This document shows, piece by piece, positions 45,931 to 55,960 of a DNA stretch of 64,000 bases. The position numbers and the translations under genes are program-made. A model generated the notes under the pieces. That model was not told the DNA's origin and searched no databases. It was given only the letters and a program-made list of their open reading frames with translations. The stretch spans positions 1-64,000 of the forward strand of contig NZ_CYSA01000026.1 of NCBI RefSeq assembly GCF_001458355.1. Reading direction: 5' to 3'. Position 1 is the first letter of the stretch. Every line of letters starts with the position of its first letter. Origin of the DNA: Thalassovita gelatinovora. GTDB lineage: Bacteria; Pseudomonadota; Alphaproteobacteria; Rhodobacterales; Rhodobacteraceae.

Positions 45931-47331
45931 TCAGGGCAGCATCTTGCCGGGGTTCAGAATGCCGTTGGGATCAAGCGCCGCCTTGATCGCCTGCATCGCT
46001 TGCAACGCCACCGGATTTTTGCGCCGCCGCATTGAAGGCAGCTTCGAGGTGCCGATCCCATGCTCGGCGGAGAAACTGCCACCCATCGCCAGTACTTCGT
46101 CCTCGACCGCTTCCATGATCGCGTCATGCACCTGCGGGTCTTGGCTGGCGGGCCAGACGGTGTAATGCACATTGCCATCGCCCAGATGCGATACGATGAT
46201 CGGTTCGGCGCCAGAATCGACCTTGGGCAGCACCTGTTCCATCCGCTCAAGGAAGGGTGCGACCTTGTCCAGCGGTACCGCGATGTCGTTGACGATGACC
46301 GGGCGGCGCGACATGGCGATCTCGGCGGCGGCTTCGCGGCGTTCCCACATTTCGCGCCGCTGCGCTTCGTTCTGCGCCACCACCGCATCCAGCAGCATGC
46401 CTTGTTCGAACATGCCCGCCAACACCTCTTCCAGATAGGCGGCAATCGGCACCTGCCCATCGGGGCCGGGTGTGCAATCGCGCGGCGCGGAGGCGCCGAC
46501 CTCGACCAGGATATTGATCTCCTGCGGGGCCTCGAAGGGTTCGCGGGCGTCCGGTTTGATCTGGCTATAGACCTCGATATGCTTGCGCGGCATGTATTCA
46601 AAGGCCTCGACCGCGCCGCCGGTTTCCTGTTGCAGCCGGTTCAGCAGCACCAACGCGTCGGGCAGGGAAGGCACGGCCACCATCGCGGTGGCATAGGCGC
46701 GCGGCTTTGGGTGCAGCTTCAAAACGGCGGCGGTGATAATACCCAGCGTCCCCTCGGCCCCGATCAGCAGGTGTTTCAGGTTGTAGCCGGAATTGTCCTT
46801 GTGCAGTTCGCTCATGATTTCCATGATCTCGCCGTTGGGCAAAACCGCCTCGATCCCCAGCACCAGATCGCGGGTATTGCCGTAGCGCAGCACGTTGGAC
46901 CCGCCCGCATTGGTCGACAGGCAACCGCCGATCATCGCCGATCCCTTGGCGCCGAAGGTCAGCGGGAAAATCAGGTCCTCCGCCTCGGCGGCGTCGTGCA
47001 GGTTGGACAGGATAACGCCCGCCTCGACGATGGCGATGCGGGATTCTGGGCGGATTTCGCGGATCTCGTTCATCCGGTCAAGCGACAGCATCATCGCACC
47101 ATCGGCTTTGGTGCCGCCGGACAGTCCGGTATTGCCCGATACCGGTACGATTGCGGTGCCTGTCCGGTTGGCCCATTTGATGATCTGCGCCACCTCGCCG
47201 GTGTTGGCTGGGCGCAGGACGGCAAGCGGATTGAATTGATAGGTTCCGGTCCAGTCCTGCGACCAAGAAGTCAGGTCGGCCCCGGTCAGTACATGGGGTT
47301 CGCCCAAGATTGCGCGCAGTTCTTCGATCAT
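45931..47331 (-). CDS. FAD-linked oxidase, D-2-hydroxyacid dehydrogenase type
   Basis: 466-residue flavoprotein of the GlcD/D-lactate dehydrogenase family. The FAD-binding PCMH domain shows PVSGNTGLSGGT and GGCLSTNAGGSNVLRYGNTR, and the C-terminal domain has VSHLGDGNVHYT and FSAEHGIGTSK (histidines near the flavin). It probably oxidises a D-2-hydroxyacid; with the hpa genes next to it, 4-hydroxyphenyl-lactate or -mandelate are candidates, unproven. A 177-base gap with a weak hairpin separates it from hpaH, so it may be a separate unit. Confidence 0.87.
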   Translation of the reverse strand: MIEELRAILGEPHVLTGADLTSWSQDWTGTYQFNPLAVLRPANTGEVAQIIKWANRTGTAIVPVSGNTGLSGGTKADGAMMLSLDRMNEIREIRPESRIAIVEAGVILSNLHDAAEAEDLIFPLTFGAKGSAMIGGCLSTNAGGSNVLRYGNTRDLVLGIEAVLPNGEIMEIMSELHKDNSGYNLKHLLIGAEGTLGIITAAVLKLHPKPRAYATAMVAVPSLPDALVLLNRLQQETGGAVEAFEYMPRKHIEVYSQIKPDAREPFEAPQEINILVEVGASAPRDCTPGPDGQVPIAAYLEEVLAGMFEQGMLLDAVVAQNEAQRREMWERREAAAEIAMSRRPVIVNDIAVPLDKVAPFLERMEQVLPKVDSGAEPIIVSHLGDGNVHYTVWPASQDPQVHDAIMEAVEDEVLAMGGSFSAEHGIGTSKLPSMRRRKNPVALQAMQAIKAALDPNGILNPGKMLP

Positions 47332-47455
47332 CTTCGTCCTCCCTCAAGGTTCTGCCAAATGACGCAAAACCGCCCATAATGGCAAGGCTTTGACGCCTTG
47401 TTTCCGCTTTCACCGGGCCCAAAATACCCCAGAGGTGAATTAACCGAAAGACAAG

Positions 47456-47471
47456 AGGGGACAGCGCCCCT
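47456..47471 (-). terminator. Weak hairpin after hpaH
   Basis: 5-bp stem (agggg/cccct on the minus strand) with six-base loop followed by cttgtcttt. It could partly end the hpa transcript before the FAD-linked oxidase gene. Confidence 0.35.
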
Positions 47472-47508
47472 TTCTTCCTAGTGCCTAGCCACGGTGCGCC
47501 GGATCTGC

Positions 47509-48309
47509 TCAGGCAAAGCCGACCGACACCTGTCCGAAGGTGTCGAAATCGGCCTCGATCAAGCAACCCGAGGGCGCCTCTAAGGGGCGGATGAAGCTGC
47601 CGGACAGGATCACCTGGCCAGCTTCGATCCGCTGGCCATATTGATCCATCCGCCGCGCCAACCAGACAATGCCTTCGACCGGATCGTTCTGCACGCCCGC
47701 GCCCAGGCCCGTTTCTTCTACCTCACCGTCGCGGCTGACAATGGCGCCGACCCAACGCAGGTCAAAGGCATCGACCGCGTGGCGGGTGCGGCCCAGAACC
47801 AGCCCGGCATTGGCAGCATTGTCGGAAATCGTGTCGGTGATGATCCGCGCTTGCCCGGTCACGGGATCGGCCCGCAAAATGCGGGTGTCGAGGATTTCCA
47901 GCGACGGCATGACATAATCGGTGGCAGCGATCACGTCGTCGCGCGTTACGTTCCCACCGGCCAGGGGAGACTTCATCACGAAAGCGACCTCGGCTTCGAC
48001 GCGGGGCTGGATGAAACGGTCCGCGGGCACCGTGCTGCCGGTTTCGAACAGCATGTCGTCCATCAACACGCCGCTGTCGGGAATGTCGATATTCAACGCC
48101 TGCTGCATCGCTTTTGAGGTCAGCCCGATCTTCCAGCCGATCACGTTCCGCCCTGCGTCCCGTCGGGCCGTGACCAATGCGGCCTGAACGGCATAGGCAT
48201 CGTCCATCGTCATGCCCGGATATTGCAGCGACAACAGCCCGATCTGGCGGCCGCTCTGTTCGGCCTGCCATAAAGCGGCGGCAGCAGCTTCATGCTCTTC
48301 CGGTGTCAC
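47509..48309 (-). CDS. hpaH: 2-oxo-hept-4-ene-1,7-dioate hydratase
   Basis: 266-residue hydratase of the fumarylacetoacetate-hydrolase superfamily (MhpD/HpaH branch). It adds water to the 2-oxo-heptenedioate before aldolase cleavage. Motifs: VIGWKIGLTSKAMQQALN near 56-73, EAEVAFVM near 105, and SLEILDTRI near 135; the metal ligands are in the EAE region. The start is a GTG at 48309 overlapping the hpaG stop by four bases. The HpaI aldolase that should follow is not in the window. Confidence 0.9.
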   Translation of the reverse strand: MTPEEHEAAAAALWQAEQSGRQIGLLSLQYPGMTMDDAYAVQAALVTARRDAGRNVIGWKIGLTSKAMQQALNIDIPDSGVLMDDMLFETGSTVPADRFIQPRVEAEVAFVMKSPLAGGNVTRDDVIAATDYVMPSLEILDTRILRADPVTGQARIITDTISDNAANAGLVLGRTRHAVDAFDLRWVGAIVSRDGEVEETGLGAGVQNDPVEGIVWLARRMDQYGQRIEAGQVILSGSFIRPLEAPSGCLIEADFDTFGQVSVGFA

Positions 48310-49163
48310 GCCTCATCCTCCACCGTGTTGCGCAAGGTTCCGATGCCGGTCGCTTCTACCTCGACCAGGTCGCCCGGTTTCAGATACCGCGGCGGGTCGA
48401 ACCGCGCACCGGCGCCGGTTGGGGTGCCGGTAATGATGATGTCGCCCGGCACCAGCGTGGTGAAGGTGCTGATATAGGCGATTTCCTCGCGGATCGGGAA
48501 CATCATGCGGGACAGTTCATCGTCTTGGCGCAGCTCGCCATTCACCCGCGTCTGGATTCGCGCCTCGTCCAGCTGCGCGGCATCGGTGAAGGGCACCAGC
48601 CACGGCCCGATCGCGCCGGAATTGTCCCAGTTCTTGCCTTGGGTGACGTTGAATTTGGCGTGGCGCACCCAATCGCGGATGGTGCCCTCGTTGCACAGCG
48701 TCAGCGCAGCGATGTGATCATATGCGTTTTCAGATGCGATCCGCCGCCCGGGTTTGCCGATTACCACGGCGACCTCGCCTTCGTAATCCAGCGTGTGGTT
48801 TTCCGGCGGCCGGATCAGCGGGCGATCATGGCCGGTGAAACTGCGCGCGAAACGCGGGAACAGCGACATATGCTTGGGCTGTGCCGTTCCGTCTTTGTAT
48901 TCGGCGTTGCGGTCGGGGAAATTCACCCCGACGCAGATGATCTTTTCCGGGTTCGGCACCGGGATCTCATAGCGGAAAGTCCCATTCGGATGAGACACCG
49001 CGCGGCCCGCCGCCGCTTCGCCCAGTCGGGCTAACCCACCGGCCGCGATCACTTCGCGCAAGCTGGGCCAATCGGGGAAATCGGGCGACAGTGCAATGAA
49101 CCCTTCCGCGACCACCGCGCCGTAAAGCTGCATTCCTTCAGCGTGGACCGTTGCAAACTTCAT
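48306..49163 (-). CDS. hpaG: Fumarylacetoacetate-hydrolase-family protein, HpaG-like isomerase/decarboxylase
   Basis: 285-residue FAH-superfamily enzyme. The core shows CVGVNFPDRNAEY, LDYEGEVAVVIGKPGR (metal-binding glutamates) and GDIIITGTPTGAGARFDPP at the C-terminus. In the hpa pathway this position is filled by the 5-oxopent-3-ene-1,2,5-tricarboxylate decarboxylase/isomerase HpaG, which in enteric bacteria is a duplicated protein; here there is one domain. The ATG at 49163 is used; the frame stays open to 49334 without support. Confidence 0.83.
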   Translation of the reverse strand: MKFATVHAEGMQLYGAVVAEGFIALSPDFPDWPSLREVIAAGGLARLGEAAAGRAVSHPNGTFRYEIPVPNPEKIICVGVNFPDRNAEYKDGTAQPKHMSLFPRFARSFTGHDRPLIRPPENHTLDYEGEVAVVIGKPGRRIASENAYDHIAALTLCNEGTIRDWVRHAKFNVTQGKNWDNSGAIGPWLVPFTDAAQLDEARIQTRVNGELRQDDELSRMMFPIREEIAYISTFTTLVPGDIIITGTPTGAGARFDPPRYLKPGDLVEVEATGIGTLRNTVEDEA

Positions 49164-49228
49164 CCCAGCTATCCTTTCATTGTTCCCGAAATACTCCCGC
49201 CGGAGGCGTGCCGCCCCGGCACCTGCGC

Positions 49229-50209
49229 CTAGGGTGCGATGATCGGCTGCGCCTTCATCTTCGAATCCCGACTGTCGACCCCAGCAAACGCGCTGCCATG
49301 CTCGAACCAGCTTTTGGGCGCTGGCGCGCCCCACAGGGTCTGCCGCTGTGGGTCAGTCAGGTCCCATTTGATCGGTTCCAGATCCGGGTCCACGGTCTGA
49401 TAATCCGAACAGTATATCTCAATCCGGTGCCCGTCCGGGTCGAGGATATAGAGGAAGAAGGCATTGGAAATCCCATGCCGCCCCGGTCCGCGTTCGATAT
49501 TGCTCAGGTACCCGGTGGTGCTCATCAGATCGAGCAGGTCGATGATATTCAACGGTGTCGGCACCCAAAACGCGGTGTGATGCAGTCGCGGGCCACGGCC
49601 ATTGGTGAAGGCGATGTCGTGGATGCCGCCCTTCCGATGCATCCAGGCGGCCCACAGGTTGCCGCTTTCCTCGTCCTCGGTGTATTCGGTGACGCGGAAG
49701 CCCATTTCGTTATAGAAGGCGACGCTTTCGTCCACATCGGGGCTGAAGCAGTTGAAATGGTCGATGCGCAGCGGCTTGACCCCGTGATAAAGCGCGTATT
49801 TCTGATGGATCGGCTGCAACCGGTCCATCTTGAAATAGAACTCCATCGGCGATCCGAACAGGTCTGTGGTGCGCAATGTGCGGCCCTGATAGGGGCGGGT
49901 GACCCACTCCACCGGCAGGCCTTTGGCTGCGAACCAATCCCGGGCCTTGTCCAGATCGTCTTCGGAATAGAGCTTGTAGGACAGGGAATTGACTTCCGGC
50001 GTGCCGCCCTTGCGCAGGATCATGCAGTGATGGCCGCGTTCTTCCATCGCACGCAGATAGATCACTTGATCGTCCTCGTCAGTGACTTGCAGGCCCAGCG
50101 TATCGACATAGAATGCCCGGCTGGCGGCCAGATCGGTGACCATCAGTTCGACATGGCTTAGTCGAACGATATTGAAGGCCGGGTAAAGGTTCGGGGCGGG
50201 AATGGGCAT
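49229..50209 (-). CDS. VOC-family (type I) extradiol dioxygenase, homoprotocatechuate 2,3-dioxygenase-like
   Basis: 326-residue two-domain vicinal-oxygen-chelate dioxygenase. The metal ligands fit H150 (LRIDHFNC), H210 (LHHTAFW) and E263 (HRIEIYCSDY), matching the His-His-Glu set of Brevibacterium/Arthrobacter-type homoprotocatechuate 2,3-dioxygenase. It would cleave 3,4-dihydroxyphenylacetate next to the hydroxyl pair. The next gene encodes an unrelated enzyme for the same reaction. The gap to hpaG is 65 bases. Confidence 0.87.
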   Translation of the reverse strand: MPIPAPNLYPAFNIVRLSHVELMVTDLAASRAFYVDTLGLQVTDEDDQVIYLRAMEERGHHCMILRKGGTPEVNSLSYKLYSEDDLDKARDWFAAKGLPVEWVTRPYQGRTLRTTDLFGSPMEFYFKMDRLQPIHQKYALYHGVKPLRIDHFNCFSPDVDESVAFYNEMGFRVTEYTEDEESGNLWAAWMHRKGGIHDIAFTNGRGPRLHHTAFWVPTPLNIIDLLDLMSTTGYLSNIERGPGRHGISNAFFLYILDPDGHRIEIYCSDYQTVDPDLEPIKWDLTDPQRQTLWGAPAPKSWFEHGSAFAGVDSRDSKMKAQPIIAP

Positions 50210-50234
50210 TGTTGCTTTCCTTCGGGGCCGGTTG

Positions 50235-51086
50235 TCACACCGGGAAGATCACGTTGGTCTGGCCGGTGCCGGAACTGGGGAAATAGTCGGTCACCACCTC
50301 GCATTTACCATCATACTGGTCCCAGCCAAGCGCGCCGTAAAGCATCGCGGTGTCATGCATCGCCCCTTCGCCGCAGCAGAATTGCGCATAATCGCCCAGC
50401 ATCTTCAGAAACGTCGCGTGATCGCCGCGCTGCCACATGTCCAGCACATGCAGGTCCATCTGCCGGTTGAATTCGGAACTGATGGTGAAGGTGCCGTTAT
50501 TGGCGGCATAGTCCTTGTTGGCCCAGATCTTGTGAGACAGGCTGCCGCTGGCGACCAGCAATACCTTGTTGTCGCTGGCTTCGACCGCGGTACGGATGGC
50601 TTCGCCGACGATCCGGCTCTCGTCGTGACCATGCACGGTACACCAGGCGGCGATCGATACCACCTTCATGTCATGTTCACGGCTCATGAAACGCATCGGC
50701 ACCAGCGTACCATATTCCAGTTCCAGACTGTCGAGGTGATGCGACAGGGTAAAGGCCCCCATGTCGCTGGCCGCTTTGGCGATGGCGTCCCCTAATTCGG
50801 GATTGCCATCATAGCCGTAGGGCAAATCCTGAATGAATTGCGGGAATTCGTTCGAGGTGAACACCCCCTCGAACCGGCTGTTGGCGTTGATGTGAAACCC
50901 AGCATTGATCACCCAATGGGTGTCGCAGATCACCACCGTGTCGGCACCAAGCGCCTTGGCGCGCCGCGCGATTTCACGATGGCCGTCGATGGCGGCTTGC
51001 CGCTTGCCTTTGATCGGGCCTTCCTGTTCCGACATCAGCATGGTCGGGACATGGGTCATCTTGGCGGCCAGAACGATTTCTCCCAT
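50235..51086 (-). CDS. hpaD: LigB-family (type III) 3,4-dihydroxyphenylacetate 2,3-dioxygenase
   Basis: 283-residue class III extradiol dioxygenase, the same length as the E. coli HpaD enzyme. N-terminal MTHVPTMLMSEQEGP carries the first histidine ligand; ADTVVICDTHWV and LSHHLDSLELEYG give further conserved residues. It opens the ring of homoprotocatechuate to 5-carboxymethyl-2-hydroxymuconate semialdehyde. It stands between hpaE and the VOC dioxygenase. Confidence 0.9.
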   Translation of the reverse strand: MGEIVLAAKMTHVPTMLMSEQEGPIKGKRQAAIDGHREIARRAKALGADTVVICDTHWVINAGFHINANSRFEGVFTSNEFPQFIQDLPYGYDGNPELGDAIAKAASDMGAFTLSHHLDSLELEYGTLVPMRFMSREHDMKVVSIAAWCTVHGHDESRIVGEAIRTAVEASDNKVLLVASGSLSHKIWANKDYAANNGTFTISSEFNRQMDLHVLDMWQRGDHATFLKMLGDYAQFCCGEGAMHDTAMLYGALGWDQYDGKCEVVTDYFPSSGTGQTNVIFPV

Positions 51087-51133
51087 TTTCTTCTCCTCCT
51101 TGAAGAAACTGTCGCGCGTTACCCCGGTGGGGA

Positions 51134-52645
<1,512 letters not shown>

Positions 52646-52648
52646 GGG

Positions 52649-53032
52649 TCAGCCTTTCAGATGATCGCGGATGGTGCCGGTTTTGGGCGCGAGATCGGGA
52701 TCGATGTCACGCATTTCCAGCGACAACGCGATGGAGCGGGTCGCCATTAACGGGTTCAGGTAGGTTTCGATGGCCGCGAATATTTCGGTCGTGGCGCGTT
52801 TGCGCACCTCCAGCGTGCGGCCCGCACGCAACCGAATGGAAATATCGATATAGCCGTGTTCGGGATTGCCATCGGCGATGCTGACATGATCGGCGCGAAA
52901 GGCCCGGACCCGGACCCCGGCCATGGGAAACACACCGGTGTCAATCGCCGCGCGCCGGATTAAATCGCACAGCACGGGCCAATCCACCGCCTGTTCCAGA
53001 TTGGCGGAATAGTCGATTGCGAAATGTGCCAT
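52649..53032 (-). CDS. hpaF: 5-carboxymethyl-2-hydroxymuconate delta-isomerase
   Basis: 127-residue isomerase of the CHMI/tautomerase-like superfamily. MAHFAIDYSANLE gives the start with the nearly N-terminal residues used in catalysis; GYIDISIRLRAGRT and SLEMRDID are family features. It converts carboxymethyl-hydroxymuconate to the oxo form. It is the first gene of the minus-strand hpa operon, divergent from hpaR, with a gaaggg ribosome site. Confidence 0.92.
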   Translation of the reverse strand: MAHFAIDYSANLEQAVDWPVLCDLIRRAAIDTGVFPMAGVRVRAFRADHVSIADGNPEHGYIDISIRLRAGRTLEVRKRATTEIFAAIETYLNPLMATRSIALSLEMRDIDPDLAPKTGTIRDHLKG

Positions 53033-53053
53033 GCTACCTTCCCTTCAATATAA

Positions 53054-53065
53054 TTAACATGTTAA
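53054..53065. promoter_or_regulatory. Probable HpaR operator
   Basis: TTAACATGTTAA, a perfect 12-bp palindrome in the 99-base hpaF/hpaR divergent region. On the hpaF side it abuts a TATATT that could be the -10 box, so bound HpaR would block the hpa promoter. Confidence 0.7.
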
Positions 53066-53131
53066 ATACAAAGATAAGCCTGCGTCAACCCTCCATCTTG
53101 CCCATTCGCAAAAACGAGGGCAAACAAGGTT

Positions 53132-53587
53132 ATGGGTATGAACCAGCCAAGACCGACCGAAACGAATCGATCCCTGCCGATTGCGCTGCTGCGGGCACGG
53201 GAAAAGGTGATGGGGCCGATCCGGAACATGCTGTCCAATGCTGGTGTCACCGAACAGCAATGGCGCGTGTTACGGGTGTTGGATGAAATGGGGACGCTGG
53301 ACCCGACCGAAATCGCTGACCGGTCCTGCCTGTTGCTGCCATCGCTGACCCGGATCCTGCAGACGCTGGAAGGCAAGAACTTGATTCTGCGCGAACCGCA
53401 TCCGACAGACCGGCGCAAACAGCAGATTTCGATTTCCAAATCCGGACGGCAGCTTATCTTGGACAATATGGAAGAAAGCCAACGTCTGACGGCGTGGCTT
53501 CGGGACGAATTCGGGCAGGATAAGCTGGATGCGCTGCTGGATCTGCTGAACGAGCTGGATCAGCTGGACCGGCACACCCCGTCATAG
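53132..53587 (+). CDS. hpaR: HpaR, MarR-type repressor of the hpa operon
   Basis: 151-residue MarR-family protein. LPIALLRAREKVMGPIRNML at the N-terminus and VTEQQWRVLRVLDEMG with the recognition helix LLLPSLTRILQTLEGK and wing HPTDRRKQQISIS are the hallmarks of HpaR, which is relieved by homoprotocatechuate or 4-hydroxyphenylacetate in E. coli. Starts at 53132 or 53138 are both possible. It is divergent from hpaF over a palindrome. Confidence 0.92.
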   Translation: MGMNQPRPTETNRSLPIALLRAREKVMGPIRNMLSNAGVTEQQWRVLRVLDEMGTLDPTEIADRSCLLLPSLTRILQTLEGKNLILREPHPTDRRKQQISISKSGRQLILDNMEESQRLTAWLRDEFGQDKLDALLDLLNELDQLDRHTPS

Positions 53588-53599
53588 CCGCGGGCCGGA

Positions 53600-53926
53600 T
53601 CAGCCCGCATTTTGTTTTTCGATGTAAGAGCGCAATTCTTCGGCTTCATGCCGTGCTTCGCGCAACCCATCCATCGTGGCCGACAGTTCCGCTTCGGTCT
53701 GGGCCAGCTGATTGGTCAGCTCGGCTTCACGTTGCTGCATGTAGGTGATCGCCTGATCGCGGGTTTCTTCCGCTTCGTGCAGTTCCTGCGCCATGCGTTC
53801 CAATTCGCCGATATCCGCTTTGGACACACGGGTGAATTTGTGGAGCAGCCAATAGGCGAACCAGCCCATGCAGAAGGCCACGAACAAAATGACAGCTGTG
53901 GCAATGATGAACTCGGTTCTATTCAT
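53600..53926 (-). CDS. Small membrane-anchored coiled-coil protein
   Basis: 108-residue protein: an N-terminal transmembrane helix (about 5-27) and then a long helical, Glu/Gln-rich coiled coil (ELERMAQELHEAEETRDQ onwards) to the end. No enzyme motif. Its start overlaps the stop of the OmpA-domain gene by eight bases, so the two may work together at the cell envelope. Function unknown. Confidence 0.75.
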   Translation of the reverse strand: MNRTEFIIATAVILFVAFCMGWFAYWLLHKFTRVSKADIGELERMAQELHEAEETRDQAITYMQQREAELTNQLAQTEAELSATMDGLREARHEAEELRSYIEKQNAG

Positions 53927-55898
53927 TCTGGGTTCCTTCTTCGGCTGCCCCGGCCTCGATGGCGGCTTCATCCTCGGGGGCGTCCGTGGTGGTGTCACCG
54001 GTTTCTTCTTCAACAGCGTTGCCGTCGTTGTTTTCGGCGGCTTCACTGGCGATGATTTCAAGCGTGGTTTCGGTTTCGATCGCTGTCGGTTCGGGGCGGA
54101 TCAGCTTGAATTCGATCCGGCGGTTGGCGTCGCGACCTTCTTCGGTTTCATTGCTGGCCACCGGCATGGATTCGCCATAGCCCCTGGCCGCGAAGGTCGA
54201 AGTCAGAACCCGCCGTTCGCGCAGCGCATTCAGCACGGCTTGCGCCCGTAACTGACTAAGCGCTTCGTTCATGCTTTCGCGGCCCTGACTGTCGGTATGC
54301 CCCCCGACTTCCATGCGGATTTCGCCGCATAGTTTCAGGATTTCGGCAATGTCATTCAACACCCCCTGCGCGTCTGCATCAGGCGTGTCCGAACCAGGTT
54401 CGAAATTGATTTTCCGGGTTTTCAGGATTTCGCTAATCTCGAATTCGCATTCCTCGGGCGTCGGGATCGACGCGACGGGATCAAGCTTTTCCAGATATTC
54501 GACATGGATGTCGAATTGCGTATTTTCGCCCAGCTTGTCGACCAGCAGGCGGGAAATTTCGGCGCTGGCATCAGGTTTGCCGGTCTTGCCGGAAATCGCG
54601 ATCATGTCGGGTGTCACCGTGGCGACGCCGTTGGACAAATGCGACAGGGCTTCCAACCCGGCCAGCACCCGCATCGGCCAACTGCCCGGTAAAGTGTCAT
54701 CCAGCCGCGCGGCGACATAGACTGAATCCGATCCGAACCGCGCCTTGGCATAGCTGTCAGTGGCAGAGCGGGAGAGTTCATCGCTCAGCCGCCCGCGCAA
54801 TTGTACTTGACCTTCGGGCGACAGGGTGGCGGTGAACTCCGGAGTTCCGCCGCTTTCGACCGTTTTGGGTTTGGGCAATGCCGGGTGCAGTGCGAACAGA
54901 TCGGGTAGGGAATTTTCCAATTCCCCAACCACCCGATCAAACAGTGCCTGATTGGTACCTTCCGGCGCGGCAAGGGTGATATCGGCATCCGCAAATGTAA
55001 CAGATCCGCCCCCCAGTTCGGCCACCGCCGCAATTGCTAGTTCAACCGCTTCGGCCCAGCGTGGCGAAGGAACGCCCAGACCAATGGTACAGGTGGCCTC
55101 GCCTTGCAACCCGGCGGTTTGCGCAGCGGCCAGAATACGTTTCTGACCCTTTGCATCCGACGCTGAACAGGCATCAAAGCGGGCGGTTCCGTCTTCTATC
55201 AGGAACCGCAGGGTGAAGGGGGTGATCACCGGACGTGGTGCGGAAATATCCAGCGCCAGTTTCAAGTCGTGACCGGCCGAGCGCGACAGGTCGCGTTCCA
55301 GGCTGCGCTTGGCGTCGGCGCTATCGGTCATGGCGTGCACGGTGATGGCACCGGCTTCGACAGAAATCTTCGAACGTGGCAGCTTCCGCAGTGCCTTGAT
55401 CGCATAATCGACGCTGTCGACCCAACTTTCAGGGGTGTCGTAATCGGCGGTCTGCAACAGGTCCGAAACCGGGGCGCTTCCGGCAATCGACTTGACATTG
55501 GCAACCAGCTTTTCGCGGTCCATTTCCGTCGGGACCAGGCCGATCAGGGAAATGCCGCTGTCATTGCGCAGGATTTCGATGGAAAACCGTGGCGGTTTGA
55601 TCGAGGCGCTGTCGACCACTTTCATTGCGTCGATCACACGCGCTGCGTCGACTACACCGCCGGCGGTGGAAAGCGCTTTGAACCGCTGCGCTTCGGACGG
55701 GGCCATACCGGAAAGGAACACTTGCAGCCCATTGGCGTGAACTTCGGCCCAAACCAGCCCGTGATCATCCAAACTATTGCGTATGGAAAGCTCGGAACTG
55801 TCTTCGATCACGTCGGCCACGCTTTGGGCGACCACCAGTCCTAGAACTGCGGCAATTGCAAACGGCGCGGTGGTAAGAAAAAGCGAAGACAGTCGCAT
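53919..55898 (-). CDS. OmpA-domain envelope protein
   Basis: 659-residue exported protein. A signal peptide or anchor covers residues 5-27. The large middle part has repeated regions that look like BON-type domains (VFLSGMAPSEAQRFKALS; ISLIGLVPTEMDREKLV; VQLRGRLSDELSR). An OmpA/peptidoglycan-binding domain follows at about 500-610 (MEVGGHTDSQG, LRAQAVLNALRERRV, ARGYGESMPVASN, NRRIEFKL). The acidic tail of about 45 residues is Glu/Ala/Thr-rich. It probably ties the outer envelope to peptidoglycan; precise role unknown. Confidence 0.85.
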   Translation of the reverse strand: MRLSSLFLTTAPFAIAAVLGLVVAQSVADVIEDSSELSIRNSLDDHGLVWAEVHANGLQVFLSGMAPSEAQRFKALSTAGGVVDAARVIDAMKVVDSASIKPPRFSIEILRNDSGISLIGLVPTEMDREKLVANVKSIAGSAPVSDLLQTADYDTPESWVDSVDYAIKALRKLPRSKISVEAGAITVHAMTDSADAKRSLERDLSRSAGHDLKLALDISAPRPVITPFTLRFLIEDGTARFDACSASDAKGQKRILAAAQTAGLQGEATCTIGLGVPSPRWAEAVELAIAAVAELGGGSVTFADADITLAAPEGTNQALFDRVVGELENSLPDLFALHPALPKPKTVESGGTPEFTATLSPEGQVQLRGRLSDELSRSATDSYAKARFGSDSVYVAARLDDTLPGSWPMRVLAGLEALSHLSNGVATVTPDMIAISGKTGKPDASAEISRLLVDKLGENTQFDIHVEYLEKLDPVASIPTPEECEFEISEILKTRKINFEPGSDTPDADAQGVLNDIAEILKLCGEIRMEVGGHTDSQGRESMNEALSQLRAQAVLNALRERRVLTSTFAARGYGESMPVASNETEEGRDANRRIEFKLIRPEPTAIETETTLEIIASEAAENNDGNAVEEETGDTTTDAPEDEAAIEAGAAEEGTQNE

Positions 55899-55960
55899 AG
55901 GGCCCCGGCAGGTATGTTAAGCTTGTCCAGTTGTTTAGGCGTGCTGGATACATTGTGCAA

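Noticed and set aside
46060-47379. 439-residue plus-strand frame opposite the FAD-linked oxidase
   Set aside because: Shadow frame; the minus-strand product has clear FAD motifs.
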